A stretch of DNA of 64,000 bases from DASWIP01 sp036397635. Its GTDB lineage: Bacteria > Actinomycetota > AC-67. The position numbers and the translations under genes are program-made. Numbering within the stretch: position 1 is the first letter of the stretch; each line of letters starts with the position of its first letter. The stretch is from positions 11,826 through 75,825 of the forward strand of contig DASWIP010000128.1 in NCBI GenBank assembly GCA_036397635.1, in the 5' to 3' direction. This document shows, in pieces, positions 33,221 through 42,934 of this stretch. Under the pieces are notes generated by a model. The model saw only the letters and a list, made by a program, of their open reading frames with translations, made no database searches and was not told where the DNA came from.

Positions 33221-34867
33221 CTACTTGCAGTCGCCCTCGAACAGCGGCATGGGACCGCGCGGCCACTGGCCGATCCCCCAGCGGCGACCGTGCTCGACGT
33301 AGCAGTACGTGCCGCGGCGCTGGTTGGTCGTGTAGCTCGGACCGGTCGGGGAGTACCAGATCACCGCGGCGTCGTCGGCCCAGGAGTGGTCGCCGGGACC
33401 GAAGCCGCCGCCGACCTCGAACAGCGGCGCGCGCCCCGAGCCCTTCGCCGGGAACCGCGCCTTGAACATGCCCTGCTGGAACGTTTGTGGCGTCAGGTTC
33501 GGCCCGGCCATCTGGATACCGGACGCGAGCAGCAACAGCTCGTAGTAGCGCTCGTACGCGGCGCTCGCCCAGCCGTCGTCACCGGTCGAATAGTTCGGAT
33601 CGGCCTCCTTGATCGCCTGGTACCAAGGCATGTCCTTCTGCGGCAGCCACTTGTTGTGGAACGTGATGCCGAACGCGTGCTCGGCATGCTCGGGGGGGAA
33701 CTTCTGTCCGACGCCGTCGTAGTCCAGGTAGTGATAGCTCGATACCAGCCACTCGGGGAAGAACGCTTGCCGGGTCGCCTCCGGCATGAGCACGTTGATG
33801 TAGTGATCACCCTGGCACAAGCAGATCACGCTGGTGACGCGCTGTTCGACGAAGCGCAGGATCACCTGCGAAGCGTTGGAGATCTCGACCGTGGCGGCAG
33901 GCTCGATGCCGCAATCGTTGAGCAGGCGCGTGATCAACTCCACGTCCGGCGCGGACTGGTCGGCTGCGCGGTGGTAGGCGATGCCGAAGACGCGCTCGGC
34001 ACGGCCGGAGATGCCGGTCCCCGCGTGCTCGGGCGCGCCTCCTGCGAGCGTCTTGCAGATCCACTCGCCGTAGTTGCGCATCATCGTGTCGAAAGCCGGC
34101 AGGTAGTTCCACTGGTACGGTGCGAAGCGCGTGTAGTGCGCCTCGGTTCGCTGCGAAGCGTGCGAGTCGATCCCGATGATCTTGTGCTGGGCCAGCCGGT
34201 CGTAGTAGTGATGCTCGGCGCCCGCCTTGGGGATGTAGGCGAGGGATGCGAACGCCTTGATCTGGTCGTGCACGAAGTCGGCGTCGCCTCGCATCGCTTG
34301 CGGATCGACGGGACCGAACACGCCGCCCCTCGGCTCGTAGCGTTTCAGGACGAGCTTGCGTCCGTAGAACTGGTACCGCAGGTTGAAGTAGTCGGCGAGG
34401 ATCTCGGTGTCGCGAGGCTTCTCGAGCGTGAATGGCCATGCGATCGTCATCGAATCGGCCGTCACGCCCGGCGAGGTCGCGCCGCCGTTGTCGCTTTTGG
34501 GATCCCAGTAGTCAACGCACGGAGGCGACTGCGGATCCTCGGTCTGCCTCGGTGGGTCACCGAAGCAGCGCCGGTTCCGCGGCGCGGTGGTCAGGGTCGG
34601 CGTCGGGACGGCGCTGGGGCTGAGACTCGGCGCGAGACCGTCGGGCCCTTCGCCCTGGCCCGGCCCGTCGCCGGTGGTGCTGCCCTGATCGGGCGGCGCG
34701 TCGGTGATCTGCTCCTGCGCGGTCGGCGCGAACTCGGCGACCGTCGGCGGTGGCGCCTGCTCCGCGTTCAGCGCGAGCGACCCCACCAGCACCAGCGTCG
34801 CCGCGCTGATCGCGAGATAGGCGAAGCCGGGCGCGCGCGGCGCCTTCGTCAGAGGGGCAGCTCTCAT
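33221..34867 (-). CDS. type-1 periplasmic-binding-fold protein, membrane-anchored
   Basis: 548 residues. N-terminal membrane anchor (GFAYLAISAATLVLVGSLAL, residues 14-33) without a lipobox Cys, then a disordered Pro/Thr/Gly-rich linker to about 95, then a LIV-type binding fold opening PGVTADSMTIAWPF. Many aromatic residues in the ligand region. No permease or ATPase is adjacent in this operon; the nearest LIV permease genes without a binding protein are at 40721-45990, across the shared GntR-controlled region, so the two may form one system. Ligand unknown, perhaps a glycoside fragment. Confidence 0.8.
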   Translation of the reverse strand: MRAAPLTKAPRAPGFAYLAISAATLVLVGSLALNAEQAPPPTVAEFAPTAQEQITDAPPDQGSTTGDGPGQGEGPDGLAPSLSPSAVPTPTLTTAPRNRRCFGDPPRQTEDPQSPPCVDYWDPKSDNGGATSPGVTADSMTIAWPFTLEKPRDTEILADYFNLRYQFYGRKLVLKRYEPRGGVFGPVDPQAMRGDADFVHDQIKAFASLAYIPKAGAEHHYYDRLAQHKIIGIDSHASQRTEAHYTRFAPYQWNYLPAFDTMMRNYGEWICKTLAGGAPEHAGTGISGRAERVFGIAYHRAADQSAPDVELITRLLNDCGIEPAATVEISNASQVILRFVEQRVTSVICLCQGDHYINVLMPEATRQAFFPEWLVSSYHYLDYDGVGQKFPPEHAEHAFGITFHNKWLPQKDMPWYQAIKEADPNYSTGDDGWASAAYERYYELLLLASGIQMAGPNLTPQTFQQGMFKARFPAKGSGRAPLFEVGGGFGPGDHSWADDAAVIWYSPTGPSYTTNQRRGTYCYVEHGRRWGIGQWPRGPMPLFEGDCK

Positions 34868-35093
34868 ATCGGGTCACGCATCCTATCGGACCCACTTCCG
34901 TAGTTCGTGGCCACCATGCTCGACCCTGCTTGGGAGCTCCTTGGACGTGCGCTCCCCTTGACGATCCGATCACGGCCGCGGTGGTCCCGCGATGATCGGT
35001 TTCTGAGCTGGATGTTCAGATCCTGATCATCGTGCTCAGAGATGTAACACCCTGGAACGGACCTGCCGGCCCGCGTGCCGGGACCCATCGGTC
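34868..35093. other. intergenic gap within the leftward sugar genes
   Basis: 226 bp; includes an imperfect symmetric stretch CTGAGC...GCTCAG (about 35006-35041) and GATCCTGATCATC. Probably carries the promoter of the binding-protein/hydrolase/GH78 genes; no element is clear enough to name. Confidence 0.35.
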
Positions 35094-36863
35094 CTACGGG
35101 ACGGCCGCCGGCGCGTGGGTCCGCACGAACGCTTTGATCGTCGCGCACTCGGTTCCTGCCGCGCGCGCGCCCGCCTCGATCACATACGGCCCTGCCGCGG
35201 CGGGCACGATGAACGTCTCGGCGTAGTGCACCTCGAACGGCTCGAAGGCATCGTCGGGGGAGCGCACGATCGCGTCCTCGCCTTCGACGAGGTTCAGCAC
35301 CTCGACGCCCGACCGCGAAAGATGCGGAGCGACGCCGGTGAACCAGTGGCGCCGCGTCTCGATGAACTCGGCTTCGTGCAGTCCCGTGCGTTCTTCCCGC
35401 CAGCCGTCACCGGACGCCAGAGGCGTGATGCGGTTGACGAGCTGCTCGCGCGCGAACGACGTGTCCCGATGCCATTGGATGACGCGTTCGCCGTGGTCGA
35501 TATGGACGGGACGCGGCTCGCCGTCGAGGCCCGGCCGGTCCCAATCCCACAGCTTGAACGTGAAGATGTACGGGGTCGCCGAGATCTCGAGCACCATCGC
35601 GCGCCGCGACGAGTGGATCGTGCCGGCCGGGATCAGGAAGTGATCATGCTTGCGCGCGGGGAACAGGTTCACGTAGCGCTCGGCGTCGAACGGCTCGCCG
35701 CCTGCCTCAGCCTCGCGCAAAGCCCGGAGCATCTCGGCACGATCTACCCCTGAGCGCACGCCCAGGAACACGCCGCCTGAGGGCTCGGCGTCCAGCAGGT
35801 AGTAGGACTCGTCCTGCGTGTAATGCATGCCGAAGGTGTGCTGGATGTACTCGGTCAGCGGATGCACCTGCAGCGACAGGCTGCCACCCTCGATCGTGTC
35901 GAGGAAGTCGAAGCGGATCGGGAACTCGTCGCCGAAGCGTCCGTACACCGCGTCGCCGAGCAGCGCGCGCGGCTCGGCGAACACCAGGTTCGCCGCCGGC
36001 ATCTCGAAGCGCGCGCCGCCGAGGTCCAGCAGCAGCGAGTTCTCCTCGGGCACGCAATCGAAGCACCAGCCGTAGTTCGGCTCGTCGTCGGGCAGGTCGC
36101 AGACGGTCTTCATCCACTGGCCGCCCCACGGCGCCGGATCGAAGTACGGCACCACGCGGAACGGGCGCCCGGCGATCGATGACAGCCCGCGCCGCATCAC
36201 CTCGCCGTTGATCATGCGAGGCTGCTCGGGATCGGTCGTGTCCACCGTGAAGTCCAGCCGCGCGAGCAGCGCGCGCTTGTGCCGGTCGGCGACCCGCCAG
36301 TCCACGAAATACGCGCGCTTGTACTGCTGTTGCCACCGGACGCCCGCGTTGGCGGCCCCCAGGTTCGTGAACTCGCCTCGGCGCATCCGCAACTGCGACT
36401 CCCACCGGGGCATGTCCATCAACACGAGCAGCCCATCCGCGAGCAGCGACGCGCCGGGCCCGTGCACGACCACGCTGCCGGGCGCGGCGGCGACGCGCTC
36501 GCGAAGGCGTCCCAGCGCCGCCTGATCGTAGAAGTCCTCGATGGTCAGGCTGGTCAGATACCCGAACACCGGATCCTCGCCGAGGAAGGGAGCGACGATC
36601 CGGTCGATCTGGGCCGGTGCGAGCAGCGCTTCGGTCGCATCGACGGTCTCGTCGGGGTCGAGCGCGTGCAGCAACGCCGCGATCTCCTTGTCGCGCACGC
36701 CCGGATAGGTCTCGATCACCGTGACGCGCGCGCCGGTCGCGCGCAGCGCGCGCCCGATCCGCTCCCAACCGGTATGGCATGTCCCGGCGACCGGCACGGT
36801 GGGGAAGCGGTCGTAGTTCGGCGTGCGGGCACGGCGGTGCATCGGGACGGGCTGCTCGGTCAT
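35094..36863 (-). CDS. class I mannose-6-phosphate isomerase-like protein, long form
   Basis: 589 residues from ATG 36863 (ATGA overlap with the ROK gene stop). The C-terminal 350 residues are a cupin-type phosphomannose isomerase: SLSLQVHP supplies the Gln and His metal ligands, DESYYLL the Glu, and LIPAGTIHSS the last His. The first 230 residues (YDRFPTVPVAGTCHTGW, ETYPGVRDKEI) are an extra domain resembling a P-loop kinase remnant, found in long-form members, with no Walker A. Probable role: isomerising a hexose-6-phosphate from the kinase encoded next door. Confidence 0.8.
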   Translation of the reverse strand: MTEQPVPMHRRARTPNYDRFPTVPVAGTCHTGWERIGRALRATGARVTVIETYPGVRDKEIAALLHALDPDETVDATEALLAPAQIDRIVAPFLGEDPVFGYLTSLTIEDFYDQAALGRLRERVAAAPGSVVVHGPGASLLADGLLVLMDMPRWESQLRMRRGEFTNLGAANAGVRWQQQYKRAYFVDWRVADRHKRALLARLDFTVDTTDPEQPRMINGEVMRRGLSSIAGRPFRVVPYFDPAPWGGQWMKTVCDLPDDEPNYGWCFDCVPEENSLLLDLGGARFEMPAANLVFAEPRALLGDAVYGRFGDEFPIRFDFLDTIEGGSLSLQVHPLTEYIQHTFGMHYTQDESYYLLDAEPSGGVFLGVRSGVDRAEMLRALREAEAGGEPFDAERYVNLFPARKHDHFLIPAGTIHSSRRAMVLEISATPYIFTFKLWDWDRPGLDGEPRPVHIDHGERVIQWHRDTSFAREQLVNRITPLASGDGWREERTGLHEAEFIETRRHWFTGVAPHLSRSGVEVLNLVEGEDAIVRSPDDAFEPFEVHYAETFIVPAAAGPYVIEAGARAAGTECATIKAFVRTHAPAAVP

Positions 36864-37726
36864 GGCGCCCTCCACAGGTGCGCGATACCCGCAAGCGCCG
36901 CGGCGTCGCCGAGCTCGCCCGGCCGCACCGCGACTTCGAAGCCTTCGAACAGCCACGACCGGACGAGGGCCTCCAGCCCGTCGAAGATCGGCGCATCGGC
37001 GCCGGCTGGTCCACCACCGACCACGATCACCTCGGGTGCGTGCGCGTGCGCGAGCGCGATGAGCGCGCGCGCCAGGTCCAGGCGGTAGCGCGCGACGGCG
37101 GTCAACGCGGCCTGATCGCCGTCGTCGTGCGCGCGATAGAGGTCGGGGACGGTTGCGTACGCGCCGTCGGTGAGCTCGAGCAGGCGCGTCGCGCGGCACA
37201 GCGCCTCGATCGTGCCGCCGTGGCCGCTGGTGTCTCCGCCGCCCTCACCGATGGGGATGCCGCCGCCGAGCAGTCCGCCGCCGAGCTCGCCGGCGCCGAG
37301 CGGCCGTCCATCCTCGATCACGCCGACGCCGACGCCGGTGCCCAGCGTCACCACGACCGCGCGCTGCGCGCCGCGCCCCGCGCCGCGGACGGCCTCGCCG
37401 AGCGCGTAGGCGATCGCGTCGTTGACCACGACGGCGCGGGTGGCGAAGAGCTGCTCGAGCATGCCTGCAAGATCCACGCCGACGATCCCGTCGAGCTTGC
37501 CGGGCAGCGCGCGCACCCGGCCCTCGGAGACGAGTCCCGGCACGCACAGCCCGGCGCCCTGCGCGCGTTCCCCGTCGAGCAGCTTCCCGCCGACCTCCGC
37601 CAGGAGTCCGGCCACCTCGCTCGCGGCCGGCGTCGGCACGACGATCAACTCGCCTGGGCGGCCGTCGTCGCCGACCAGACCCGCCTTCAGGCGCGTGCCG
37701 CCCAGGTCGAACGCGAGGAAGCTCAT
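36860..37726 (-). CDS. ROK-family sugar kinase, zinc motif absent
   Basis: 288 residues. ATP-binding DLGGTRLKAG at residue 6, a catalytic Asp in VVNDAIAYALGE near 100, GTGVGVGV near 130 and VVGGGPAG near 245. The classical ROK zinc motif CxCGxxGCxE is missing; the region reads SGHGGTIEALC. Start and stop overlap both neighbours by ATGA, so it is made with the glycosidase and isomerase. It likely phosphorylates the sugar freed by these hydrolases. The frame extends upstream but that part overlies the glycosidase. Confidence 0.85.
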   Translation of the reverse strand: MSFLAFDLGGTRLKAGLVGDDGRPGELIVVPTPAASEVAGLLAEVGGKLLDGERAQGAGLCVPGLVSEGRVRALPGKLDGIVGVDLAGMLEQLFATRAVVVNDAIAYALGEAVRGAGRGAQRAVVVTLGTGVGVGVIEDGRPLGAGELGGGLLGGGIPIGEGGGDTSGHGGTIEALCRATRLLELTDGAYATVPDLYRAHDDGDQAALTAVARYRLDLARALIALAHAHAPEVIVVGGGPAGADAPIFDGLEALVRSWLFEGFEVAVRPGELGDAAALAGIAHLWRAP

Positions 37727-39798
37727 CCCACCTGCCGGATCCCCGTCCGATCGACGTCGTAGAGCTTCCCCTGGTACTGCAGGTTGCGCAGGCGCGCGTC
37801 GGCATCGAAGGCGCCGAAGCGCGGGAACGCGTGGACGCCGTCGGCGAGCGTGGCGTGCACGCCGAACAGCGACTCGATGATCACCGAGCAGAACGCGCCG
37901 CCGCTCGAGCACGCCCAGTCGGTCGCCCACGGCAGCTCCGGCGGTGTCTTGCGCGCGCCGCCGGCTTCGGGATCGATCACGGTGTCGGTGAAATGCGCCT
38001 GGCCGAACGGGCCCTGGTTCGCGCTGCGCGCGAGCCCCTTGAGCCACGCGAACGCCCACTGGTCCTTGCCTACGTTGTACAGCCCCTGTGCGGCGAGCGC
38101 CGGCCAGGCCGTGTATGCGCCGGTCCATTGGTGGTCGGGCCGGACGTTGAAGGTCGCGTCTGGGTCGCCGGTGGACAGCGCGCTCATCCAGGTCGGCGTC
38201 TGCAGCTCGCGCACGAAGAACGACGCCATCTCCTCCCACTGCTCGAGCGAGAGCATGTCGGGCATGGTCGTGAGCACGGTGAAGAAGTCGTAGCAGTGCC
38301 GCACCGGCACCAGTCGCCCGTCGGGGAAGCGCGCGTTGAAGTAGCCCTTCCCCGGCTCGTAAAGCTTGAGCACCTCGGTCGCGAGATCCTTGGCTTGCAC
38401 CTGCAACATCGCGCCGCCGTCGAAGTCGCCGCAGATCGCGGCCAGGTCGCCGGCGAACCGCAGGTTGAACACGTTGGCCGCGTTCATGCCGGCGATCTCG
38501 TGGATGTAGGTGCTCACGCACTCGAGCAGGTTGTCGATCCCGCCGTAGTCGGCCAGGCCGTGCGGCGTGCGGAACCGCTCCCACGTCGAGGCGTAATCCC
38601 TCAGGTGCGCGACGACGGGCTGCGTGGCGCCATCCGGCGTGGTCACCTGTTCGGCCAGCCAGTCGTGGTCGCCGCTGAAGCGCAGGTAGTCGCGCGCCAT
38701 CTTCAGCATCGCGTAGTCGTTGACCGAGTACCACTGGCCGACGCCGGCGCCGGTGAGCCATTCGGTGCCCATGCAGGTGTGGACGTCCTTGCCCATCCAC
38801 CACTGCAGGTGCGTGCGCATCACCGCCGGGTCGAGCAGCGCGTGCACCAGCGACGACAAGCTGTAGTCCCACAGGAACGTCAGGGATTGCCAGTAGCGCG
38901 GCATCAGCGTGTCGTAGGTGCGGCCGATCACCGAGTGGGGCGTGTCGCGCTTGAAGTACGCGACGCCGAGCGCGCCGGTGAGATACAGCCTGCGGATCTC
39001 GTCATCGTCGGTCTCCAGCACCGGCAGCGACCCGCCGTAACGGTCGTTGCCCGGGGTGAACATCGCTTCCAGCTCGGCGTTCCAGTCCTCGCGCACCGCG
39101 GCGACCTCGGCGTCGGCGGCCGGCACCAGGCGGTCGAAGGTCGCCAGGGCCTCGGCGGCCGTCTCGCCGATCGCATCGACGAAGACCAGCTTGAACCGCT
39201 CGCCGGGCCGGAGGCGCTGCTCGAACGACATCGCCTCGATCTCGACGCGATCGGGGCGGGGGAAGGTGCCCTGCACGCTGACGGCGCTGGAGTTGTTCGC
39301 CGTCAGCACGACCGCCTTCCGGTCGCGGTCGACCTCGGCCGAGAAGTCGAACTCGTCGTCGTCCAGCGTGGGCTCGTCCCACACCTTGACCGCTTTGACC
39401 GGCCCGCCGCGGATCGCCAGGCGCAACTGGAGCGTCCGGTCGATACCGGCGAGGTTCTCGACCTGCAACACGACGACCGCCGCCATCGCGCGGTGCGCCA
39501 GCACGGTCGTGGAGCGGAAGCGGTAGTGATCCCACTCGGCCTCGCGCACGATCCGATCCGGCCACCACGTGAACGTGACCGGCGCGCCGGTCGACGGAAA
39601 ATAGCGGTCGTTGACGAACAAGCCCGCGGTGGTGGTGTCGCCGATCGAGAACGGCGGGAAGCTCAGCCCTCTGATCGCGGTCACGCCCAGGTCCACCTGC
39701 ACGCAGCCGAGGAAGTTGGTCAGGCCGGGCGGATTGAACAGATCGCCGAAGCGATGGACCATCGGTGCGCTGCGTAGGTCTTCGACGGTGGGGATCAC
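37723..39798 (-). CDS. (alpha/alpha)6-barrel glycoside hydrolase
   Basis: 691 residues from GTG 39798, preceded by GGAGGAACAAA; the open frame continues to 39912 over the regulator gene. An N-terminal beta-sandwich (to about 270) is followed by a helical-hairpin barrel: FLWDYSLSSLVHALLDP near 330, DYGGIDNLLECVSTYIHE near 440, HQWTGAYTAWPALAAQGLY near 565, as in amylo-alpha-1,6-glucosidase, GH63 and related families. No signal peptide. First structural gene after the GntR regulator, 16 bp away. Exact family and substrate not assigned. Confidence 0.8.
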   Translation of the reverse strand: MIPTVEDLRSAPMVHRFGDLFNPPGLTNFLGCVQVDLGVTAIRGLSFPPFSIGDTTTAGLFVNDRYFPSTGAPVTFTWWPDRIVREAEWDHYRFRSTTVLAHRAMAAVVVLQVENLAGIDRTLQLRLAIRGGPVKAVKVWDEPTLDDDEFDFSAEVDRDRKAVVLTANNSSAVSVQGTFPRPDRVEIEAMSFEQRLRPGERFKLVFVDAIGETAAEALATFDRLVPAADAEVAAVREDWNAELEAMFTPGNDRYGGSLPVLETDDDEIRRLYLTGALGVAYFKRDTPHSVIGRTYDTLMPRYWQSLTFLWDYSLSSLVHALLDPAVMRTHLQWWMGKDVHTCMGTEWLTGAGVGQWYSVNDYAMLKMARDYLRFSGDHDWLAEQVTTPDGATQPVVAHLRDYASTWERFRTPHGLADYGGIDNLLECVSTYIHEIAGMNAANVFNLRFAGDLAAICGDFDGGAMLQVQAKDLATEVLKLYEPGKGYFNARFPDGRLVPVRHCYDFFTVLTTMPDMLSLEQWEEMASFFVRELQTPTWMSALSTGDPDATFNVRPDHQWTGAYTAWPALAAQGLYNVGKDQWAFAWLKGLARSANQGPFGQAHFTDTVIDPEAGGARKTPPELPWATDWACSSGGAFCSVIIESLFGVHATLADGVHAFPRFGAFDADARLRNLQYQGKLYDVDRTGIRQVG

Positions 39799-39814
39799 TT
39801 TGTTCCTCCGATGG

Positions 39815-40636
39815 TCAACGGGACGGGGTGATCTGATCGCGGCCGATCGTGACGTCGAAACTCGTCCGGTCGCCGCGGTACAGCGCTCGGAAATGCTCGA
39901 ACGGTGCGCCATCCTGATCCAGCGTCGTGGCGGTCAGCGCGAGCACGGGCGCGCGCGGTTCCAGCTCGAGCAGCTCCGCGGTCTCTGCGCCGGCGGCGAC
40001 GGCCTCGATGCGGCGCGTGCCGCCCTGGGCGAAGACGCCGAACTCCTCGACCATCACGTGGTAGAGGCTGCGGTCGGCCAGGTCCATCTCGGCCAGCGAC
40101 GCGAACCGAGGCACCGGCAAGTAGGTGTCCACCTTGACGATCGGCTCTCCGTCCACCCGCCGGACGCGCGTGAGGTGCACGACCTCGCTGCGCATGCTGA
40201 CCCCGAGCGAGGGGGCGACCTGGGGTGGGACGGGGGAGATCTCCTGCTCGAGGATCTCTGTCTCGATCAGGCGACCCCGCTCGGCCATCTCGTCGGCGAA
40301 GCCGCGCAGCTCCTGGACCACCAGGTCGGCGATCTTGGGCCTGCTGACGAAGGTGCCGCGGCCCTTCTCCTTGTGCACCAGGCCGTCGGCGACCAGCTCG
40401 TTGAGCGCCTGCCGGACGACCGTGCGGGACACCCCGAAGAACGTGCACAGGTCGGCTTCGGCCGGCAGGGCCTCGCCGGGATGCCATTGGCCGCGCGCGA
40501 TGTTGTCCCGGAGGACGTCGGCGAGCTGGGCGTAGTAGGGGACGGCCGCGCGCCGGCGGATCGCGGCTGCGTCGGCATCCGCGGGTGGCCGTCGTCTCAG
40601 CCTGGCTGTCTCGTAGGCGGGGGCCGTTTCCGTCAT
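39815..40636 (-). CDS. GntR-family regulator, HutC/UTRA subgroup
   Basis: 273 residues. Winged helix-turn-helix at about 33-100 (YYAQLADVLRDNIARGQW, SRTVVRQALNELVADGLV, GRGTFV), then a UTRA ligand domain (VVHLTRVRRVDGEPI, LDQDGAPFEHF). UTRA regulators sense sugar phosphates or similar metabolites. Upstream of its ATG, AGGAG is overlapped by the palindrome CCTGTCATGACAGG, implying autoregulation. Divergent from the LivHM operon; it heads the leftward sugar operon. Confidence 0.9.
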   Translation of the reverse strand: MTETAPAYETARLRRRPPADADAAAIRRRAAVPYYAQLADVLRDNIARGQWHPGEALPAEADLCTFFGVSRTVVRQALNELVADGLVHKEKGRGTFVSRPKIADLVVQELRGFADEMAERGRLIETEILEQEISPVPPQVAPSLGVSMRSEVVHLTRVRRVDGEPIVKVDTYLPVPRFASLAEMDLADRSLYHVMVEEFGVFAQGGTRRIEAVAAGAETAELLELEPRAPVLALTATTLDQDGAPFEHFRALYRGDRTSFDVTIGRDQITPSR

Positions 40637-40644
40637 CCTATACT

Positions 40645-40658
40645 CCTGTCATGACAGG
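40645..40658. promoter_or_regulatory. palindromic operator between GntR gene and LivHM operon
   Basis: CCTGTCATGACAGG, a perfect 14-bp palindrome 9-22 bp before the GntR start and 63 bp before the divergent permease start. Probably the GntR-protein site and possibly shared by both operons. Confidence 0.6.
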
Positions 40659-40720
40659 TTGGCGGCATCTACTATAGTGCCTCCGTCGGCCCCGGTCGAT
40701 CATTAGCTGCCATCTATCTC

Positions 40721-42934
40721 GTGCACGCGTTCCTGCGACTCGCCCGTGACCGCGTCGACCTCGTGGCGCTCGGTCTGCTGGTGCTCGCCGTCCCGTTCCT
40801 CCCCGGCGGTGTGCCGGGGGGCATCTACGGCGTCGGGCTGGTGGCCGGCGCGGGGCTTGCGCTCAACGCGGTCGGGCTGGTGCTGGTGTACCGCAGCCAC
40901 CGGATCATCAACGTCTCGCAGATGCAGGTCGGGATCGTCGCCGCGGTCCTGTTCCGATTGATGGTCGAGCAGCGCGTGCTCCTGCGTGGCCTCCACGCGA
41001 TCTGCGAGCCGTGCGTCGAGCGGGAGACCGGCGCGCTGCTCGCGACGAATTACTGGCTGTCGCTCGCGCTGAGCCTGGGGGCCGCGGTCGGCCTGGCCTG
41101 GGTGATCCACGCCTTCGTGGTCAAGCGGTTCGCCGACGCGCCGCGGCTGGTGCTGACCATCGCGACCATCGGGGTGGCGCAGCTGCTCGGGTCGTTACAG
41201 GAGGCACTGCCCGGCGTCTTCGCCACGGCCGAGCAGCGCGAGCTCAGCGCGATCCCGCGCGGCATCGCCGCGCCGCCGCCGGTGGACGTGTCCGTGGGCT
41301 GGTCGCCGGCGATCTTCCGGCTTCCGGACATCCTCACGATCGCGGTCGCCGGGGTCGTGCTCGGCTGGCTGGTGCGCTCGATGCGCGCGAGCCGCGGCGG
41401 CGTCGCGATCCGCGCGGCGGCCGAGAATCCCGCGCGCGCGTCCACGCTGGGCATCGACGTGGACCGGCTGAGCGGGCGCGTCTGGCTGATCGCCGGCGCG
41501 CTGTCCGGGATCGCCGGGATCCTCGGCGCGATGTCGTCTGCCTCGCCCGAGACCGGCGCGCTCAGCGTTGCCGCGCTCGTGCGCGTGCTCGCGGTCGCGG
41601 TGATCGCCGGCATGAGCTCGATCCCGATCGCGATCGCGGCCGCGTTCGCGCTCGGCCTGTTCGACCAGGGGATGCTGTGGGTCTTCGGGTCCACCACCAG
41701 CGTCGACGGCCTGCTGACGGTCGTGATCCTGGGTGTGCTGCTGCTGCAGCGCGCGCGCACGTCGCGGGCCGAGCAGGAGCTGGTCGGCGCGTGGCGAGCA
41801 GCGCGCGAAGCCCGCCCGACCCCCGCCGAGTTGAAGGACCTGCCGCCGGTGAGGCGCTGGCGTCGCATCGGCGTGATCGCCGGGGTGGTCGCGCTGCTCG
41901 GCGCGCCGTTCGCCTTGACGCCGACGCAGGTCAACCTCGGCGCCATCATCCCCATCTTCGCCATCGTCGGGATGTCGCTGCTGATCTTGTCGGGGTGGGC
42001 GGGACAGATCAGCCTCGGCCAGTTCGCGCTCGCCGCGGTCGGCGCGACCGTCGCGGCGCTCGCCGCGTCGGATCTGGGGCTGCCGTTGCTGCTCGCGCTG
42101 ATCCTCGGCGTCCTCGCGGGGGCGCTCGTGGCCGTGCTGGTGGGGATCCCCGCGCTGCGGATGCGCGGGCTCCACCTTGCGATCACGACGCTGGCCGTCG
42201 CGGTCGCGACCAGCGCGGTGCTTTTGAACCCGGACATGCTCGGCGGTCACCTTCCGACCGACCTCGAGCGTCCGGTGTTCCTCGGCCTGGACCTGAACGA
42301 TCACCGCACGTTCTTCTACGTGGCCGTCGCGATGCTGGGTTTGGTCGTCGCCGCGACGCTCGGGCTGCGGCGCTCGAAGGTGGGGCGCGCGCTGCTCGCG
42401 GCGCGGGACAACGAGGCCGCCGCGCAGTCCTACGGCGTCAACCTGGTGCGCGCGCGCCTGACCGCGTTCGCGATCTCGGGCGGGTTCGCCGGGCTCGCCG
42501 GAGGGCTGTTCGCCTACCACCAGGGCGGCGTGCATGCCGCGAGCTTCTCGCCCGAGGTGAGCATCACCATGTTCGTGATGGCGGTGATCGGCGGGCTGGG
42601 TTCGGTCGCCGGCCCGATTCTCGGCGCGGCGTACGTCGGCGCGCTGAGCCTCGCGGCCGTGTCGCCGTTCGTGCTGTTCCTCGCCACCGGCGGCGGGCTG
42701 GTCGTGCTGCTGCTGATGCTGCCGGGCGGGATCGCGCAACTGGTGTTCGACGTGCGCGACGCGATGCTGCGCCGCGTCGCCCAGCGCTACGACATCGCGG
42801 TCCCGAGCCTGCTGGGGGATCGCGTGACCGGCGACGCGCGCCTGCCCATCGCGGCCGGCGCGGCGTTCGTGCCTCGCCGCTACCGCTTGGACGGCCAATG
42901 GCGTATCGCGCCGGAGGAGACCCCGACGCCGTGA
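40721..42934 (+). CDS. fused LivH-LivM permease, second system
   Basis: 737 residues, GTG start at 40721. LivH-like half to about 340 (GIYGVGLVAGAGLALNAVGL, RIINVSQMQVG), a charged cytoplasmic linker about 345-390, then LivM-like half (LSGWAGQISLGQFALAAVG near 425, GLHLAITTLAV near 485, RDNEAAAQSYGV near 560). Gene order and fusion resemble the system at 2531 but the sequences are clearly different. GTGA overlap joins it to the MFS-ATPase fusion. No binding protein is in this operon. Confidence 0.88.
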   Translation: MHAFLRLARDRVDLVALGLLVLAVPFLPGGVPGGIYGVGLVAGAGLALNAVGLVLVYRSHRIINVSQMQVGIVAAVLFRLMVEQRVLLRGLHAICEPCVERETGALLATNYWLSLALSLGAAVGLAWVIHAFVVKRFADAPRLVLTIATIGVAQLLGSLQEALPGVFATAEQRELSAIPRGIAAPPPVDVSVGWSPAIFRLPDILTIAVAGVVLGWLVRSMRASRGGVAIRAAAENPARASTLGIDVDRLSGRVWLIAGALSGIAGILGAMSSASPETGALSVAALVRVLAVAVIAGMSSIPIAIAAAFALGLFDQGMLWVFGSTTSVDGLLTVVILGVLLLQRARTSRAEQELVGAWRAAREARPTPAELKDLPPVRRWRRIGVIAGVVALLGAPFALTPTQVNLGAIIPIFAIVGMSLLILSGWAGQISLGQFALAAVGATVAALAASDLGLPLLLALILGVLAGALVAVLVGIPALRMRGLHLAITTLAVAVATSAVLLNPDMLGGHLPTDLERPVFLGLDLNDHRTFFYVAVAMLGLVVAATLGLRRSKVGRALLAARDNEAAAQSYGVNLVRARLTAFAISGGFAGLAGGLFAYHQGGVHAASFSPEVSITMFVMAVIGGLGSVAGPILGAAYVGALSLAAVSPFVLFLATGGGLVVLLLMLPGGIAQLVFDVRDAMLRRVAQRYDIAVPSLLGDRVTGDARLPIAAGAAFVPRRYRLDGQWRIAPEETPTP

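Noticed and set aside
32867..34903. Long forward ORF (678 codons)
   Set aside because: Lies opposite the binding-protein gene that has clear domains; no recognisable protein features.
37831..39777. Long forward ORF (648 codons)
   Set aside because: Antisense shadow of the glycoside hydrolase at 37723.
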